The position numbers and the translations under genes were made by a program. Under the pieces are notes generated by a model. The model saw nothing but the letters and a program-made list of their open reading frames with translations, was not told the DNA's origin and ran no database searches. Source: Eustoma russellianum (taxonomy: Eukaryota > Streptophyta > Magnoliopsida > Gentianales > Gentianaceae). Taken from it: a DNA stretch of 64,000 bases. Shown in pieces: positions 45,651 through 60,044 of this stretch; the stretch's first letter is position 1, and each line of letters begins with the position of its first letter. The DNA is taken from positions 37,570,517 to 37,634,516 of the forward strand of contig AP025046.1 of NCBI GenBank assembly GCA_036186865.1, in the 5' to 3' direction.

Positions 45651-46919
45651 TTGTAAGTTAAAGTTATCATATATAAGCTAAAATCGGCGACTTTATAAAA
45701 GATGTTGCTTATAAGTAGGTACAAGCTTAGCACGACTAACTATAGGCAGTATACAATGTGATATCCAGTCTATTGTCCACCTTTACAAAAATTTGCCTCA
45801 AGATAACAACATAAGTTGAGTATAAGCCAATCACACCCAAAATGTAAGCTAATCTAAAGGCCAACCCGTACAAAATAGTTGACATAAAGACAACAACAAA
45901 CATGGCTTGTACAAAATAAAGGTGACTTACAACACTGAACCTCAATAGTAAAGCTAGTCTAGAAACATCATCCAAATAGTCAAGCATGAATATTACCCAG
46001 CAGAAAACAAACATCAAAATGCAACAAAAGGAAAACGAGGACGGTAAAATTTGGAATCAACCAGAGCACACAACCACCAAAGAAATAGAAGAAAAGCAGG
46101 TGTAGATAACAGAATGGGGGGGGGACATTACTTAGGCCAGCCACCAGAACAAAGACAAACCACCCCATCCACAACATGAATTCAGGGAAAGGGAACATTG
46201 GTGAATTTACCACCAATTCGCCACCAAAACAAAGACAAACCACGCCAACTCTTTTTTGTTTTGTAGGGTAAAAGAACACTGGAATAACCACAACTCTATT
46301 TCTTGTCTCATCGGAGTTTAAATCCTGACTTGTCTAAAATCCTAGCTTTCTCACCTATCTATTTTGTTTCTTGCTAACATAAAATATTTATTTATTTTTC
46401 TTATTATCGTGCCCACTTATCTCCATTGTCGTATACATTGGAGTTTCAATGTTCCATTTCCTAGTATAAAACCCCTATAACCTACTATTTGTCTCTTAAT
46501 ATCTAACTTACGGTCTAAGAACTCATGGTTATTGTTCACTGCATCCGAGTTTTCTAGGAAATGCGACGGTCCTAGCATAATTGTCGCCACATTTGGATCA
46601 ATTTGACGAGACCCTTGCTTATTTGACACTACATCCAAGCCTCCTAGATGCAGCGGTCCTTGCCGAGACACCCATTCGAACCATATGGTGCATTTCATAT
46701 GAGAAACATCCTAGCATTAGCGCAATTTCTTCTTTGATCTTAATCATGTTTAGTGACAAAATTTTACACTGACTGTATACCTAACGCAATCCTCCTTTAC
46801 CTGAACTTGAGATCGGCAAGTCGAAAACTCGACCAACAGAGTTAGATAAGTCAAATCATGATGGAGGAAAATATTCTTTTCCAATGAGTAACAATACCAC
46901 TTAGATCTCATCTCTGTCT
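45651..46919. other. non-coding stretch
   Basis: No gene recognised. Minus-strand open stretches at 45736-46291 encode hydrophobic, low-complexity peptides without family motifs. The right part (46300-46900) may be the 3' end of the RTE LINE that follows. Confidence 0.4.
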
Positions 46920-47830
46920 GCGGGCTTCACTTGCGGGGATCCTTTGATTCCCTTCTTTTGTATCATACACAACACCCTCTATGAAGGCTAAGTATGTGAC
47001 CTTCTAACGGTCTTCTACCATGTCCTCCTTTATATCTATCTTCCTCGTTTAGCATAATTTACTCTTGAACGCTATAATGTATAGCAGTACATTTAAAAGT
47101 CGCCTCTGCGAGTGTTAGTATCATCCCAAATCGGTCCTTTACAAATATCAGTATCTTTCCGACAGAGACACTATCATCTTCCCCTATTGGCGGTGCTCAT
47201 TCCTATAATATATTATTCTAAAGCCTTATTGATCCTTGGCACACATAGGATTCTCATTTCTATCTTATCCATCTTTATATCTTCAAACATCCAATTCTCA
47301 TTTCCACAATCCTCGTCTTTGCCACATGTTAGTGCATCACCACCTTCATTTCCGCCTATGCCCAAGTCGTAGGGGAAAAAAAACTTACTACCGCCTAAAA
47401 GACCTGATGCATCATTTATTCAAATTATCCTTTTTGAATCCTGAGTAAAAGTCTTAACAAACCTTCTTATTCATTTTCCTTTTGGGTACATTATTGATCC
47501 TAAGTTTAGCGCTAAACTTCTTGCTCGTGCCATCCACTGAGACTAAGCATCTCAAAAAAAATTTATACCATATGATTCTGTTCTAAAGCTGTTTTATATG
47601 TTCACCAACACCCGATGCAAACACTGTAGAAAATTCTCCGTCCAACACTGCTAGTGTCAACAATTGCCTCGGAACCTTTGTACATATCTTTAATACTTCC
47701 ATATATGAGACTCTAACAACTTTACAACACTCTCCATAAGATTTCTCTAAAGACTATCAAGTGTCATGCCAAGATCAGTGAGTACCATGTGAAAGTCTCT
47801 CACTTATTCTTATGCCAGTCCTCATAGGAG
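46920..47830 (-). mobile_element. RTE-clade LINE reverse transcriptase remnant
   Basis: On the minus strand, about 47640-47760 reads LMESVVKLLESHIWKY- and then IKDMYKGSEAIVDTSSVGR in neighbouring frames. This matches the RTE motif around 'aikdMYdG...vrt.gG'. Further along, 47250-47330 shows ENWMFEDIKMDKIEMRI, similar to the 'rwmcGhtrmDkirNe' region. It is very decayed, with no intact domain. Confidence 0.55.
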
Positions 47831-48592
47831 GTGCATAAGTCCCCATTGATTGACAAACAGATGATCACTTTTATAGTACCTTTCTACCATTTCTGAAGTT
47901 TCATTTATGGCTATCAGGTTCGTACATGTATAATTCAAACAAGTTTTTACATTTGCTTTATGTTTGTAGAAAGGGCCAAAAATAGCACTCTCCACTACTC
48001 ACTCAGTATTTCTCGGTCTTCAGAAGCATGTTAAGCAAATTTTTTGAGCTATATAATTTCTTCATCTTTAAAAATTTTCATTGTTCACTAAGAAGTACGG
48101 GCGCAACCATCTCAGTTTCATCTTTCTTTCTTTCAGAGGCCTGAATTCCTCAACAACATGTTAAGTTTTGCTACCCCTCAAACTTACTATCTTCACAATT
48201 TCAGTTCCCGCACTTCGCTTTGGTAAAGAATTATTAACGTATCTTTTCCGCCTCTATTCAGTTGCTCCATCAGTGACTAGAACCTTCCTATATTCACCTC
48301 TAAAGCATTTCTTCTAATGAATAAGACGAAAAAAAATAATAAAATAATATTTCCAACGGCATTTGCAAGGAACAGGCAGTACCAAACACCACAGGTTAAA
48401 CATACTTAGCAATTTAGTAATCAAGGGCATTACCAAACAGCAGACGTGGACAATATCATAGACAAATGAATCTGCGACAAAGTTCCTCCAGAGATAAAAG
48501 AAGGCTTCCGCAGTTGCATAATCCACAACGTGAAACAGTTATGACTTGAATCCCTTTATGTCATTGATTGCAATGACGTATACAGAAGGTAT
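47831..48592. other. flank and likely 3' UTR of the TBC gene
   Basis: No exon recognised. The part near 48300-48592 lies directly downstream of the TBC stop codon on the minus strand and probably holds its 3' UTR. Further left there may be more of the LINE remnant. Confidence 0.4.
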
Positions 48593-51500
48593 TCACTCTT
48601 CTATTTGAGTGTCTTGGCTCCTAATTTTGATGATCTGCAAACAAATTATACCAGAATGAGTTGATATTACTTCAGAACTTGGTATGAGGAGTCCCATTAT
48701 ACATTCTTCCTAGTTCCATTTGTATGAAAAAACCATAAATTACAGTTTTGCACAGAGAGCCACGAAAGTAGAAGAGCATAGAATACTGGCCGTGTTTATT
48801 ATTTGAGATAAGAATCTACCTGATAGATAAATGAGAAGTTGAGGCATAAAAATAGAAACATGGAAAACACAGGTCACTCAAACATTATGTAAGGAACTAT
48901 TGTAACAGGATGTAATCCTCTGATCATAGTACTGATTGACCAAATTCTAACCATCTCTCAAAATTAACCATTTAAAACAACGAAAAACATATTTCTACTA
49001 GAGAATGAAGTAACTTGACCTTGTATGGTTTAAAAACATATTTCTACTAGAAAATGAAGTAACTTGACCTTGTAAAAGTATTTCTTCCGCAGTTTGATCG
49101 CTAAACGTATGCATCTTCTTACTGTGAGTTTTAACAGTTTATCATTAAATATCTGCAAAACAATCAATGTAAACAATCATTGAGAAGAAGTTCAGGAGAA
49201 CATGTACATAGTCAAGAGCAAAAAGACAAGGGTGAACTGAATGAACGGATGAAGATGAGAGAAGTGAATATGTGTCGCTACACATGCAAATACATATACG
49301 TATATGTATGTAATTTTTCTTTTTTTTTTTTTTATAATTGTGTGTAAGAGTGTCAAATGGAGTCAAAGACACACTCTAATACAATGGAATAAAACAAAAT
49401 GACTCACTAAATTGTTGAAGTAGCAGTTGATCGATACAACTTGACGCAATTTTCATTATGGATCATCCAAAAACAACCTCTATGTGTTTCCAACACATGG
49501 TAAGGTTGCGTACACCCGACCCCTCCCTCCCCCGACCCCTCTCCCTTCTTCCGCCATAGGTGGAAGCTTCTAAGGAAATGAGACAATGTTATTGTTGTAA
49601 TGTTGTTGTGTGTAAGAGTGTCTAAACACACACTCATATATACATATATAAAAGTATGACTACACAAATATCTTAGAATGATAAATTATCATATCGACTA
49701 AAAGCATAAGTTGCTAGAGACAATATTTATTTTTATCTTGACATACATCTTGACTTGTATGTGCATGAAATTAGCAGACAGTAGCAGCTTTAGTAAGATA
49801 CACTAGCAGTCAAATTACATTTTAGAAAACGGGACAGCAGCATCCGATCCCAATTTCTCCAATTCTAAAACAATAGCAAATACCATTTAATCTAAAAACT
49901 TGAAACTGTGAGAGAGGAGAGTAATTTATGTATTTAACAGCAGGTAACATAATTCTATTAATCAACTGTAACTCAAAACAAGAAAGTCCTATAGGACCTG
50001 GTTCACATATAATCAATAGACATTCGAATTCCATAGAGACTTATCTTTTTTCTGTTTTGCTAGTGCTACGTATGGGATTTGGCAGAAAATGAATCATAGA
50101 ATGTTCATAATACAAGGAAAATCCTGCATGCTAAAGCTCAGAAAATTATGATAAATTACAGGCACTTTGTTGGTACTTGAAGGTAGTTAGAAAGAATAAC
50201 TTAGAATGGGATACAGCTGCAATACATTACTTTGATATATTTTTCGTAATGGGGCAGTGGATCAGTAGTATGTTAGCTGGTGGAAGTGGGGAGAATCTGG
50301 TCTCGCCTCTTTTTTGGTATATAGCTTTCCTTATACCCAAAAAAAATGTATAAACCCACAAAAGAAAGGAAAGGAAGATAGGATTTCTATTAATCAGGAA
50401 GGGAACAAGCAATGTTCTAGAGATCGATAAGGGACAAGGGACAGCACAATTATTGGGTTAAGTGAATATTGTAGTCCACCTGCCTTTATCAGATCATCTA
50501 ATGAATGTGTTTCTCGAATGATTTTCTGACGGTTCATAATAAGGATTGCTGCCACGCAGAAAACAGGCAATTCATCATCCCCATTTCCAGTCATCGGCAT
50601 CTCACTCCTGACATGCAAATGGTCACCTTTAGACAAAAAACTGTTTGTCAGGCCACAAAATGGACGTGCTGATTCTGTCTTCATGGCTTTGTTGTCAGGA
50701 ACAGGGTGCGCTAAGTTTCCATTTCTTGAGGATGAAACCCCCTTCAAACTGGTATCACTATTCTCAAGGATCTGCTGGTCCATTTCTTCTCCCGAGTCCC
50801 TGGTAATGTGCAGGGATAATAGCTCTGGACAGTGGGCATCCAGATTACTAGCCAATGTTTCATCAAAATCAGCTGCCCATATCATCTGCAATGGCTACAC
50901 CATATCAAAAAGATGACAAAATTGTGATATTGATGTTAACATTATGCAAAATATTTACGGCAGAACACATACAGAAGCGAAAAACAAATCCAAAGCTCTC
51001 AATATTCCAGCGACAGAAACAGAGCTACATGTACACTCAAAATTATTATCATTCCATCCCAATATTTATGGTCATAATGAAAACTTAGAACTTCATAGGA
51101 AATATCATTAGATACAATGTTCAGAAGTGTGTTTCATTTTTTACTCTTTTCCTTTTTGTGACTATTTCTTTGTGCATTCTCACGAGCCTAATATATGTAG
51201 GCCAGTATTGGAGTAATGTCGAGTTTTAAACTGAAATTAACTCTATGGGAATCAAAACTTAAGATTTCCAAAATAAGAATGGATGCCCAAATTTTTGCGA
51301 CGGGTAGTAGCACCATCGCATTTTCACAACAGGTTCATCAAAGAACTGCCAAGAAATAATACTACAAAGCCAAAGTGCCCACATGGAAGCAATTGAGCTT
51401 ATCTTCCTGCTGCGAATCATAATGGATTCAGGGGACTGTAAAGAGAGGAGAAAGGGCGCTATCCATTCACAAGATTAAAGTTTTGATTTTTCTTACTAGC

Positions 51501-54500
51501 CACTCAATCTTGAAGGATTCCATACAATCATCGCGGTTCTTCCACTATTTAAGCCAGGCTAGCTGATAGCTTAGTATCAAAAGCAGAACTTCGATTCATT
51601 TGCTCAGATGGAATATTAAAAAGAAATGCGAGAGGCAGGGAAAAAAAGCTTATCACTAATTATCTGAATCGCTAACAAAAGGCGCCACAGCAAATGACAA
51701 AGTATAAAATCATAGCGTCACCTAAGCGCAATCCAAGATCTAGATCCAGCATAGCTAAATAAGGGAGCTTCTTCAGGTGGTTCATAACATATTCACTGCT
51801 CTCTAACTATCTCAATAATTAGCACATGGAAAATAAAGCAACTTCTCTGTTTGGTGTAAGAAGATAGGGATAACCACATTGTTGGAAAGGTAGACAGAGG
51901 AAAACAGGAAAGACCTTGGATGAAATCGCAAAGCTTCTTTTCAGATGAGAAAATTAAAAAGAAAAAAAATAGGAGATCTGTGCAAATACAAGTCATCTGT
52001 GCCTTTTGGCAACTATTTCAGTATTTTCTCCAGAGTGGAAACATCCTTCAGTTTCAGAAATGACAGACTTACCTCAACACAAGTTTCTCCTGTGTTTAAA
52101 AAAGAAAGAAGGCAACTTTACCAGATATATTTGACCCATGTGGACAAAATTCATTCTAGTCCTAATACTACAGCTGCAATTTTCAATTATTATTATCAAA
52201 CTAATTATCTTTTTTGTGATCCACGTGATCCAAGACTTCCCAAAGATAACAAGGAAGTGGTCCAAATGGACGCAAGACCTGGTTCAACACAAAAATGTAA
52301 AATGCATGAAAAGAGTACAGAAGAGGCTTTGCATGTTAGGCAATATCAGCAGGTAGAAAAGATGTTCAATACAGTGAGAGCACTCACAAATAAATTGGAA
52401 TAACCAAAGACAAATAGGGAAACATATCAATTTACTCTCTTACAAATGATTGACCTTAAGACCATGCATGGCTACATGCACAAAAAGTCTTATCCTATCA
52501 GCAAACCTAGCAACCCAAATCAGTTAAGAAGTATAATAGAGCACCAACCTCCCACATACAAAGAGATTCACTGAAGGACAATTCCCGGCGGAAAAGCACT
52601 AGCAGCATTCTAAATGCAAAATGGAGGCTCTCAGCCCCTATGCGTGACAGATGAGAGAACATTTCCCTATCTGTGAGTTCCAGGATTTGCCAAAGTGCTT
52701 GCAACTGCTTCATTACACCAATAGGCCCTTCCATTTGGAAGTTTTCACGCTACATAAGCAAAAAAAGAAATAATAGTTTAAAAAGAAGATTAATTAAAGA
52801 GAGAATACAGCCAAAATATGGAAGCATAAATGTAAATGACAAATGAAGATACAGGACTACCATTCTCCTTAAAAGCATCTCAAAGCACCAAAAAGCATCG
52901 GCGTTATCTTCAAACAGAACAACAAACGGAGATAGCAAATCGCTCATACCTGTGATTGATTTTTTCTTATGAGAATCAACAAACCACAAGCAATAAAATA
53001 ATCTCAACAAAGACTTTCGCAATAGGCATGCTGAAACTTAAAGATGAAAGTTCACAACCTTGGCAATACCCTGTAGCAGGATCAACCCATGCATAAACCG
53101 CAAGAATATCGGACATTCGAGCCAAATTTTTTGAATCTTCATAAAAGTCCAGATGACTATCTGTTCGAACTACATCAACAACTAAAGAAGAGGAGAAACT
53201 TTTTAGGCAGTAAAACATCAAGAACAAAATCCTGTATAAAGAGCACAAACAGTTTCCTACAAGAAGCTCGTCTCTCTGAGTGCACATACACACACAAACA
53301 TACCTATTTGATGGAGCGTCCAGAGCCATTCAGATACCCTGTCCTCACTTGCACCTACTCCTAGAGATATAGCTACATTTGGAGAAGATCTAGGTGCTTC
53401 AGATTTTCTGAAATTATTAATCCTCCTGGATTCACATAGCTTATTAATGGACCATGACATAGGATCCTGCGCCTCCAAGAAAATTTCAGAATCTGACTTC
53501 CGATAATGCAAGTGATGATTAGCGGCAGAATTGCTGGCTTCAACAACAAGATCTGCATTTTTACTAATTCGAAAACTGTGCATACATTCATCTCCAAATT
53601 TAAGTCTACGACTTGTTGCAATACCATCATCAAGGGACCGATTTCCTTTTCTTTGTTTCTTTCTTTTCTCAAAGAGATCTGTAACTGGTAAAGGTGGGAA
53701 ATAAAAATAATTATCAGGCACATAATTTGGTTCGTATGCTTCACCCGTAATTTTCACAGAACTGCATGTATAAGGATCAGAAGTAGGAGAAGCAGGCTGA
53801 AAAGAAGTATCATATGCTGCTTCTTCTGTACTTCTTACACTTGCAAGGTCATCTGAATCAGTTGAGCTTTCAACTTTAGAAGATGTATCTGCAATATTAT
53901 GATTGCCATTCGAGTATCTGTCTAAGTTGCTAGTGCCATTATTATAGTCTTGCCTGCTTTTGTCTTCCCCTTCATTTCCCTCCTCTTTGGAGCTAGTTCT
54001 CATATCCATGACCTTCGACCCAACAACATAGGCAAGAGAACCAGTTCCTATGCTGGAATGCATCATTTGGCATTGTTTGACAAGTTCTTCGTAGCGTTCC
54101 CTGCAGGGATTTCATCCAATAAGTCAATTCATTACACCAAGTGTTCTTCAATTAAACGGCAAGCGCCGAGAGACATATTATGTGTTCAAACAAGCATTTC
54201 ACTTCAATCAAAATAAAACAACACTCAAGCACCATTTACACTAGGTGAGCCCGGCTTTGTGGATCTTTGGTTCCATTGTGCTCTCATACTATGCTCTAAC
54301 ATAAGTCCTCACATATGCACCCAAATGAGCTTATAGGGGCAGATAACTCGCACTAATCACCTTATTTAGGCGTGTAATCCGTGGGAAAGGCTTATATGGA
54401 GAGTAAGGAAAGCAAGCTGAAGTAACTCTAAGAGCAAGAACTTAACTATTTCACAAGCCAACTAAAAACAGTATACAAACAAGCAGTCTAAGATCATAGG

Positions 54501-57500
54501 CATATTCATTCTCAAGTACCTCCAACAAATTCTCAAATTCTGGAAAACAGAAAATTTGTTATATTTCACAAAAACTTCTGCGTGGTACAATGTCAAATCA
54601 AGGAACCAGGAAGCATTTCTTTTGGTAAGCAAAATTTCATAAATAAGCCTAATTAGGCATCTTTACATAAGTTGTTGCTATGGATAAGCAACTGCAAACA
54701 AGCTTGCTCAAAATATGAAGGCATTGTACATATACTAGCAGATCCTATCAAAAATCTAGTGTCAGCAAATGTTACTTGCTCAGAATACAATTGCATAAGG
54801 CTTCACCTTCTACTTGCCTAGCAAAAAGCTTACCCCTGGTCAAAATAAAGCTAGTTACAGAGACCATGTAGGTCAAATAAAGTACAATCAACGTCAAAAA
54901 AGGTACTACAATTACTACGACAAGCTGCTGATGGCAACAGCAGCCAAAGTGCCCTTTATCTAGCCAAAATGACAAGTATGCCCAGGGATACTGTCTATTC
55001 CAAGTGTTATGACCCAGGTTTTTTTGTTTCCAGCATAGCAAAATGTGGGACACTTTGGTGAGTGACTCTGTGAAAAAGCCAAATCCATCTGAGTTCCCAA
55101 ACAGCCTTCCATTTCAAAGTCAGTAGGCATGACTCTATGTATCGGAAGAGGCAGTGAACACCGAGTAAGTAGGAGGTAGGAGAGCATATTGCTTCCACTA
55201 TAAGCACAACATGAAGAAATGTTCCACTTCAACAAAATCTCCAAGTATCTATACTCTCAGAACAAGGATCCTGAAGGAAATGAGTTAATACCCTTATAGC
55301 ATTGTCACAAACGGTTGTTTATGCATGTTGATGCATGTTGATGGTCATGATTTAGCATGATTGTGATGCATCATAATTTATACTATATTGTTTAGCCACA
55401 AAAGATTGTTTATTTGATGATCATCATGTCATTTGCAGTCAAAAAATCCATAAGTGGGATGTTTTGGGGCACCACTGATGATCATGGCCTAAGGATGTGT
55501 ATTTTCATGGTTTCCATCATCATATGTATTTGCATGTAAATTTCCTCATGATCATCATTATGATAATGGCTCTTATGTTTATATCCTTGGTGGAAAATAA
55601 CATGCATGAGTTCATAAATGTTGAAACCAAAAGTATAATGCATCATCATGAAGGAAAGTGAACAAGTCAAGTATGCACGTATATGTTCATGATAAGTTAA
55701 AGGGCTAAAGAGGAATGATCACTTTGCATGTATAAATGAGGAACAAGATGGAAAATCATGTGTGTATATGTATATATGCATTCGGCCAAGTGGCCATATA
55801 TGTGTGGCAAAGAAGATGTTTGGGTATGTATGTAAAGATATGTATATTATATATTGGATGTATGACTAACTAAATGATGTATAAACAAATTAAAGAAATG
55901 GTAACATGTGAGAAGTCCAAAAATGGGGCTATTTTGGTCATTCGGGCTGAGAGGCCCTAAAGGGGTAAAAGGGTATTTTCTTAAATTGAAAATATGTAGA
56001 ATGTGGGCTGATTTGGTTAACCATGATATAATATAAAAATTGGACAATTTAAAATAATAATGCGAGTGGTAAAGCCCAAAAAGTGGGCTGATTTTGGGTC
56101 ATAAAACTGAGAGCTTTGAGAGGGGCAAAATCGGTATTTCAATTAAGTTATGACATGAAACATTAGCTAAATATTCGACATTATGTGCTGAAAATTTTAG
56201 ATGGTCAAATGAGCCAAAAACCGAGCCTACATGCTTACATAAACGAAACAAAGTTTTGAAAAGAAAAGTTTTATCACACGATGCGTTTTCACGAAATGTT
56301 TTACCACAGAAACGTTTAAAAAAAAGATTTTAAACGTAACGAACCGTACCACGAGACAAATGATTCCAAACGACTTTTACACGATATGTTTATGATATGT
56401 TTCAATGTTACGATATGTTTATGGTACGTCGGCCTGACATCGGGTCCTGGAAGAGGATGTCAGGGGCATATGTTTTACGTTATGGCCGAGAGTGACACCT
56501 TGTCCGGGACACGGGATCTCCGTCATAATTTGTCACCGTTAGATCCATGTACATATGATGTAACATCATGGTTGGATCACTGGGATTCATATTTTGTACA
56601 TGAGACTATATGGGGAATCATTAGGTATGTCGTGTGTTACCGTTCTTACGATATGAAAAGTGTTATAGCCAACTTATGAAATGCCATGTTTATGAAAGAT
56701 AAGAAATGATACAAACATGCTTTGTTTTGAAACGTTTTATGACATATAAACCATGTTACGAACTTTTATGAGCATTTGACATGAATCCCGAGCTAACATC
56801 ACTTACAAATCCTTTATCTTTAGGTATGATAGGAAGTTAGGCATGATATAAGCATATGGGTTTGAGGGAGAGCATAAGATATGAGTTGGGAAATTAAAGT
56901 TGTGTAAGTGATAGGTAGTTCCCCGGAATCTTGATAAATGTAAGTTAAGACTTTATCTTTACGCACTTTATTTGCTTATGTGTTTCTTACATTACTTGCT
57001 TTGCTTGTCACTTTATTTGTGAAAGGAGACGTGTTATGTTCGTTACTTTTACTGCATTTATTTTACCACCCTGTCTCCCATGTATGATCCACATGACGAA
57101 CCCGGACTGACATACTTGTTGGACGATTCCTTATCGCTCACTCTTTATTTTTATCATCTTGCAGAACCCCGAGACCCTAAGTTAGACTTCATAGACGATG
57201 AGTCGATGGTAGGATATCCGTGAGCAGTCTAGAGGGCCCAGCTGTTTTAGACTTTTGTACTTTTGTTATCCCCGACATGTATCCTTTTCCTTTATGTATT
57301 GGTGACATTATGATGTACTCCGATTTAGTTACGAGATATGTTGCATGTCGTTAGTGTTTTATTCTGTCTATTTTATGATGCTTCTGCTATTCGATACATG
57401 TTTATGTCGACATGCATATAGATGTCATTGACGCCTTGTACTTCTCCCATACAGCGGATGCACCGTGCTGAGACCCTAGTACCGGGCGGGCCGTTACAAA

Positions 57501-60044
57501 TAGGCCCCATTGCACAATATTTTGATCATCCCTTTCATAAATAAAAATTTGAGAAATTTGAGCCTTTTACTATTGTGGGTTATCGAAGTTTGTTAACTCA
57601 AACTTCGTCTTTTGAATTCAATCAATTCTGTGAGTAGGAATTGTGGTCTAAATTCATCCCTAGGTTGTTCAAGAAACTTTCCAAGGGTCTACCAAAGTTT
57701 TTGGCAAGAAGGTTGTTGATTAAGCTAGGGTTGATCAACGTGGATAAACAGCGGTCTAACAAGGTTCGTTGCGAAGATGCGTTCATATGGAGAGTCTAAC
57801 AAAGTTCTTCGTTACTATCTTCATTCTTCATATTTTTGTATTCTTCGTGTTCTTCTTATTTTTCGTGTTCTTCGTATTCTTCATTGTTCTTCGTTTCTTT
57901 TTGTGAATCATTAAATTTCTTGTTATTGAGAGGGTTTTTGAAAGCATGTGATTTCGCTAAGCACACATCAACATGGTATCAAAGACATTTTGAAACAAGA
58001 AATTTTGTATCTTTTGTTTTCAAAACCCTAGACGTCGTTTCAAAAAAAAATTTGTTGAGTCTTGATTTTTCTTGAGTGTTCCATCTTCCATTTTCCTTTT
58101 GGTTTCTTAGCATACAATTTAGACTTGTTGCATTTAGGCACCTTAGGCTGTTTAGCTTTTGTGCTTGTCAATTATTGTCAATTCTGCTTGAGAATTTAGG
58201 TGTAATTCCTTGATTGTTGTTGTCCATTTTTATCCAAATCTCAGCCCCCTTAAACAAGCCTCCAACCTTGAAAGAACGCTAATTCTATTTCTTTTGATTT
58301 TTGATCCTAAAAAAAACCAGACGTACTTCTACCAAATAAAAGAGGTTAGTTTCTTTTAAAAAAAAGGTTTCGCTCAAAAAGGGAAAAAAGAAGAAAAGGA
58401 AAAAAAGGAAAAAAATTGGTCAGGAAGCCTTCTTTTGCTGAATTTTATTTTGTGACCCAGAAAAATTGCCCACTTCTGAAAATTAAAAGCACATCTCCTT
58501 TGCTCCTGACCTAAGCCACACATGCTCACCCTATACATTATTGCATTCATTCTTTGCGTATATTTTGGTGATAATCAGCTTAGTATTTGGCCATTCAAAC
58601 TAAGAGTTGTCAAGGCAATCCTTTAATGTTGAATTCAGCCATACTATACACTATCGGTTGTTTTTATTTTGTTTGAATCTATTCTTGCATATATACTTGT
58701 ATCTCTCGTGTCTAACCTTGTTACAGCTTAAGACTATTCAAGAAAAGAGGAAGAGAAGACATTTCAACAGACTTGGGAGATCAAATTCACATCTTGCTTT
58801 TTTTGTAAGCAAATTTCATTAAAAATCCAAAATAACATCTTGTTTGGTATTGATTAGTTCAAATGATTTGAACACTTGATGACAAATTGAGTGAGGACAA
58901 ATTGAGAGGTAAAAAGCTTTGAGTGGTGAGATTATTCGAGGGAAGGTAGAAGCCAATTCTCGAGGGAATCCATACTCGAGTATGGAAAGACAAAATCAAG
59001 TTTTTGACTTTTACTGACATAATACTTATGTCAACCAATTTTTTGAGCACATTTCCCTTGTAACTGACTAAATCTTGCTGCAGCGGCATAAATTATGAAA
59101 TTGTCACTTATATCAGAAGTCATTGACCTTATAAGTCATGACATAATCATTGAATTTTGATATTTCCACTCCAAAAAGATAATCCTCCTTGCACCTGCCA
59201 GTGATGAACGTTTCAACTACCTTGCTCCATGACAGGTGGTTGTTTCCATTGAGCTTATGGTTAGTAATCATAATAGGAGCCCCGTCAACGGTAGAAGAGA
59301 CATTAGACCCTGCCCTAAAAGTTGTTCAATAGCAGGAGTTGCCTCAGTTTCATTGATTTCAGCCATCGTTTAAATACGAAATTTGTTTAAGAAAGAATAG
59401 AAGAAACAGATGGTGATGGTGATGGTGATGGTGGCTCTGATACTATATAGAAAGTTGAAGAATTATTATTCATAAACTTAGTTTACATGTACAAGGTGAT
59501 CCTTTTTTTTATTGGGGCTGCAAACTGCAGCTAACAAAGGACACAAGTGGCCAGGATGCCAACGGCTGTATTCCTGTTCTAACGGCTCTACTGATCCAGT
59601 CATCAAACAGATGACTTATACAAAGATATATTATCTATACAAGTGTATATCCTCCATGTGTATATGTGTATAAACTGTGTATATCCTCTATGTGTATATG
59701 TGTATAAACTGTGTATACCTATATATGTGTATATATATGTGTACAAGTGTATTTAACTATGTATTTCTACACAAAAGAGTACACATCCTCTACAGCATCA
59801 GGAGCCAAGGTAATAAGGTCAAGAAAATACAAACCTCCTAGCAGTTCTCAACAGCTCCCTAGACTCGGCTGTACTGCTCAATTTATAACAGCCCAAAAGA
59901 AACTCCCAGACCTCTGGCCTGATAGACGGATCCACACCCTATCATGAGCATAAGAAAGGCTAATGAAAAAGAAAGAACACAAGTCGCTTGCACAAAATCT
60001 AATATGAGAGAACTTCCAACTTCACATGCCCCCCCCCCCCCCCC

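Noticed and set aside
45736..46291. overlapping hydrophobic minus-strand frames as a membrane protein
   Set aside because: Two overlapping frames with low-complexity hydrophobic content and no conserved motif. The hydrophobicity follows from the base composition.
51945..52403. plus-strand open frame of 152 codons inside TBC intron 7
   Set aside because: No recognisable domain, opposite strand within a confirmed intron, and no supporting start or splice context.
54772..55244. minus-strand frames in TBC intron 3 as missing TBC exons
   Set aside because: The TBC reading frame closes exactly without them, and they show no TBC motifs.
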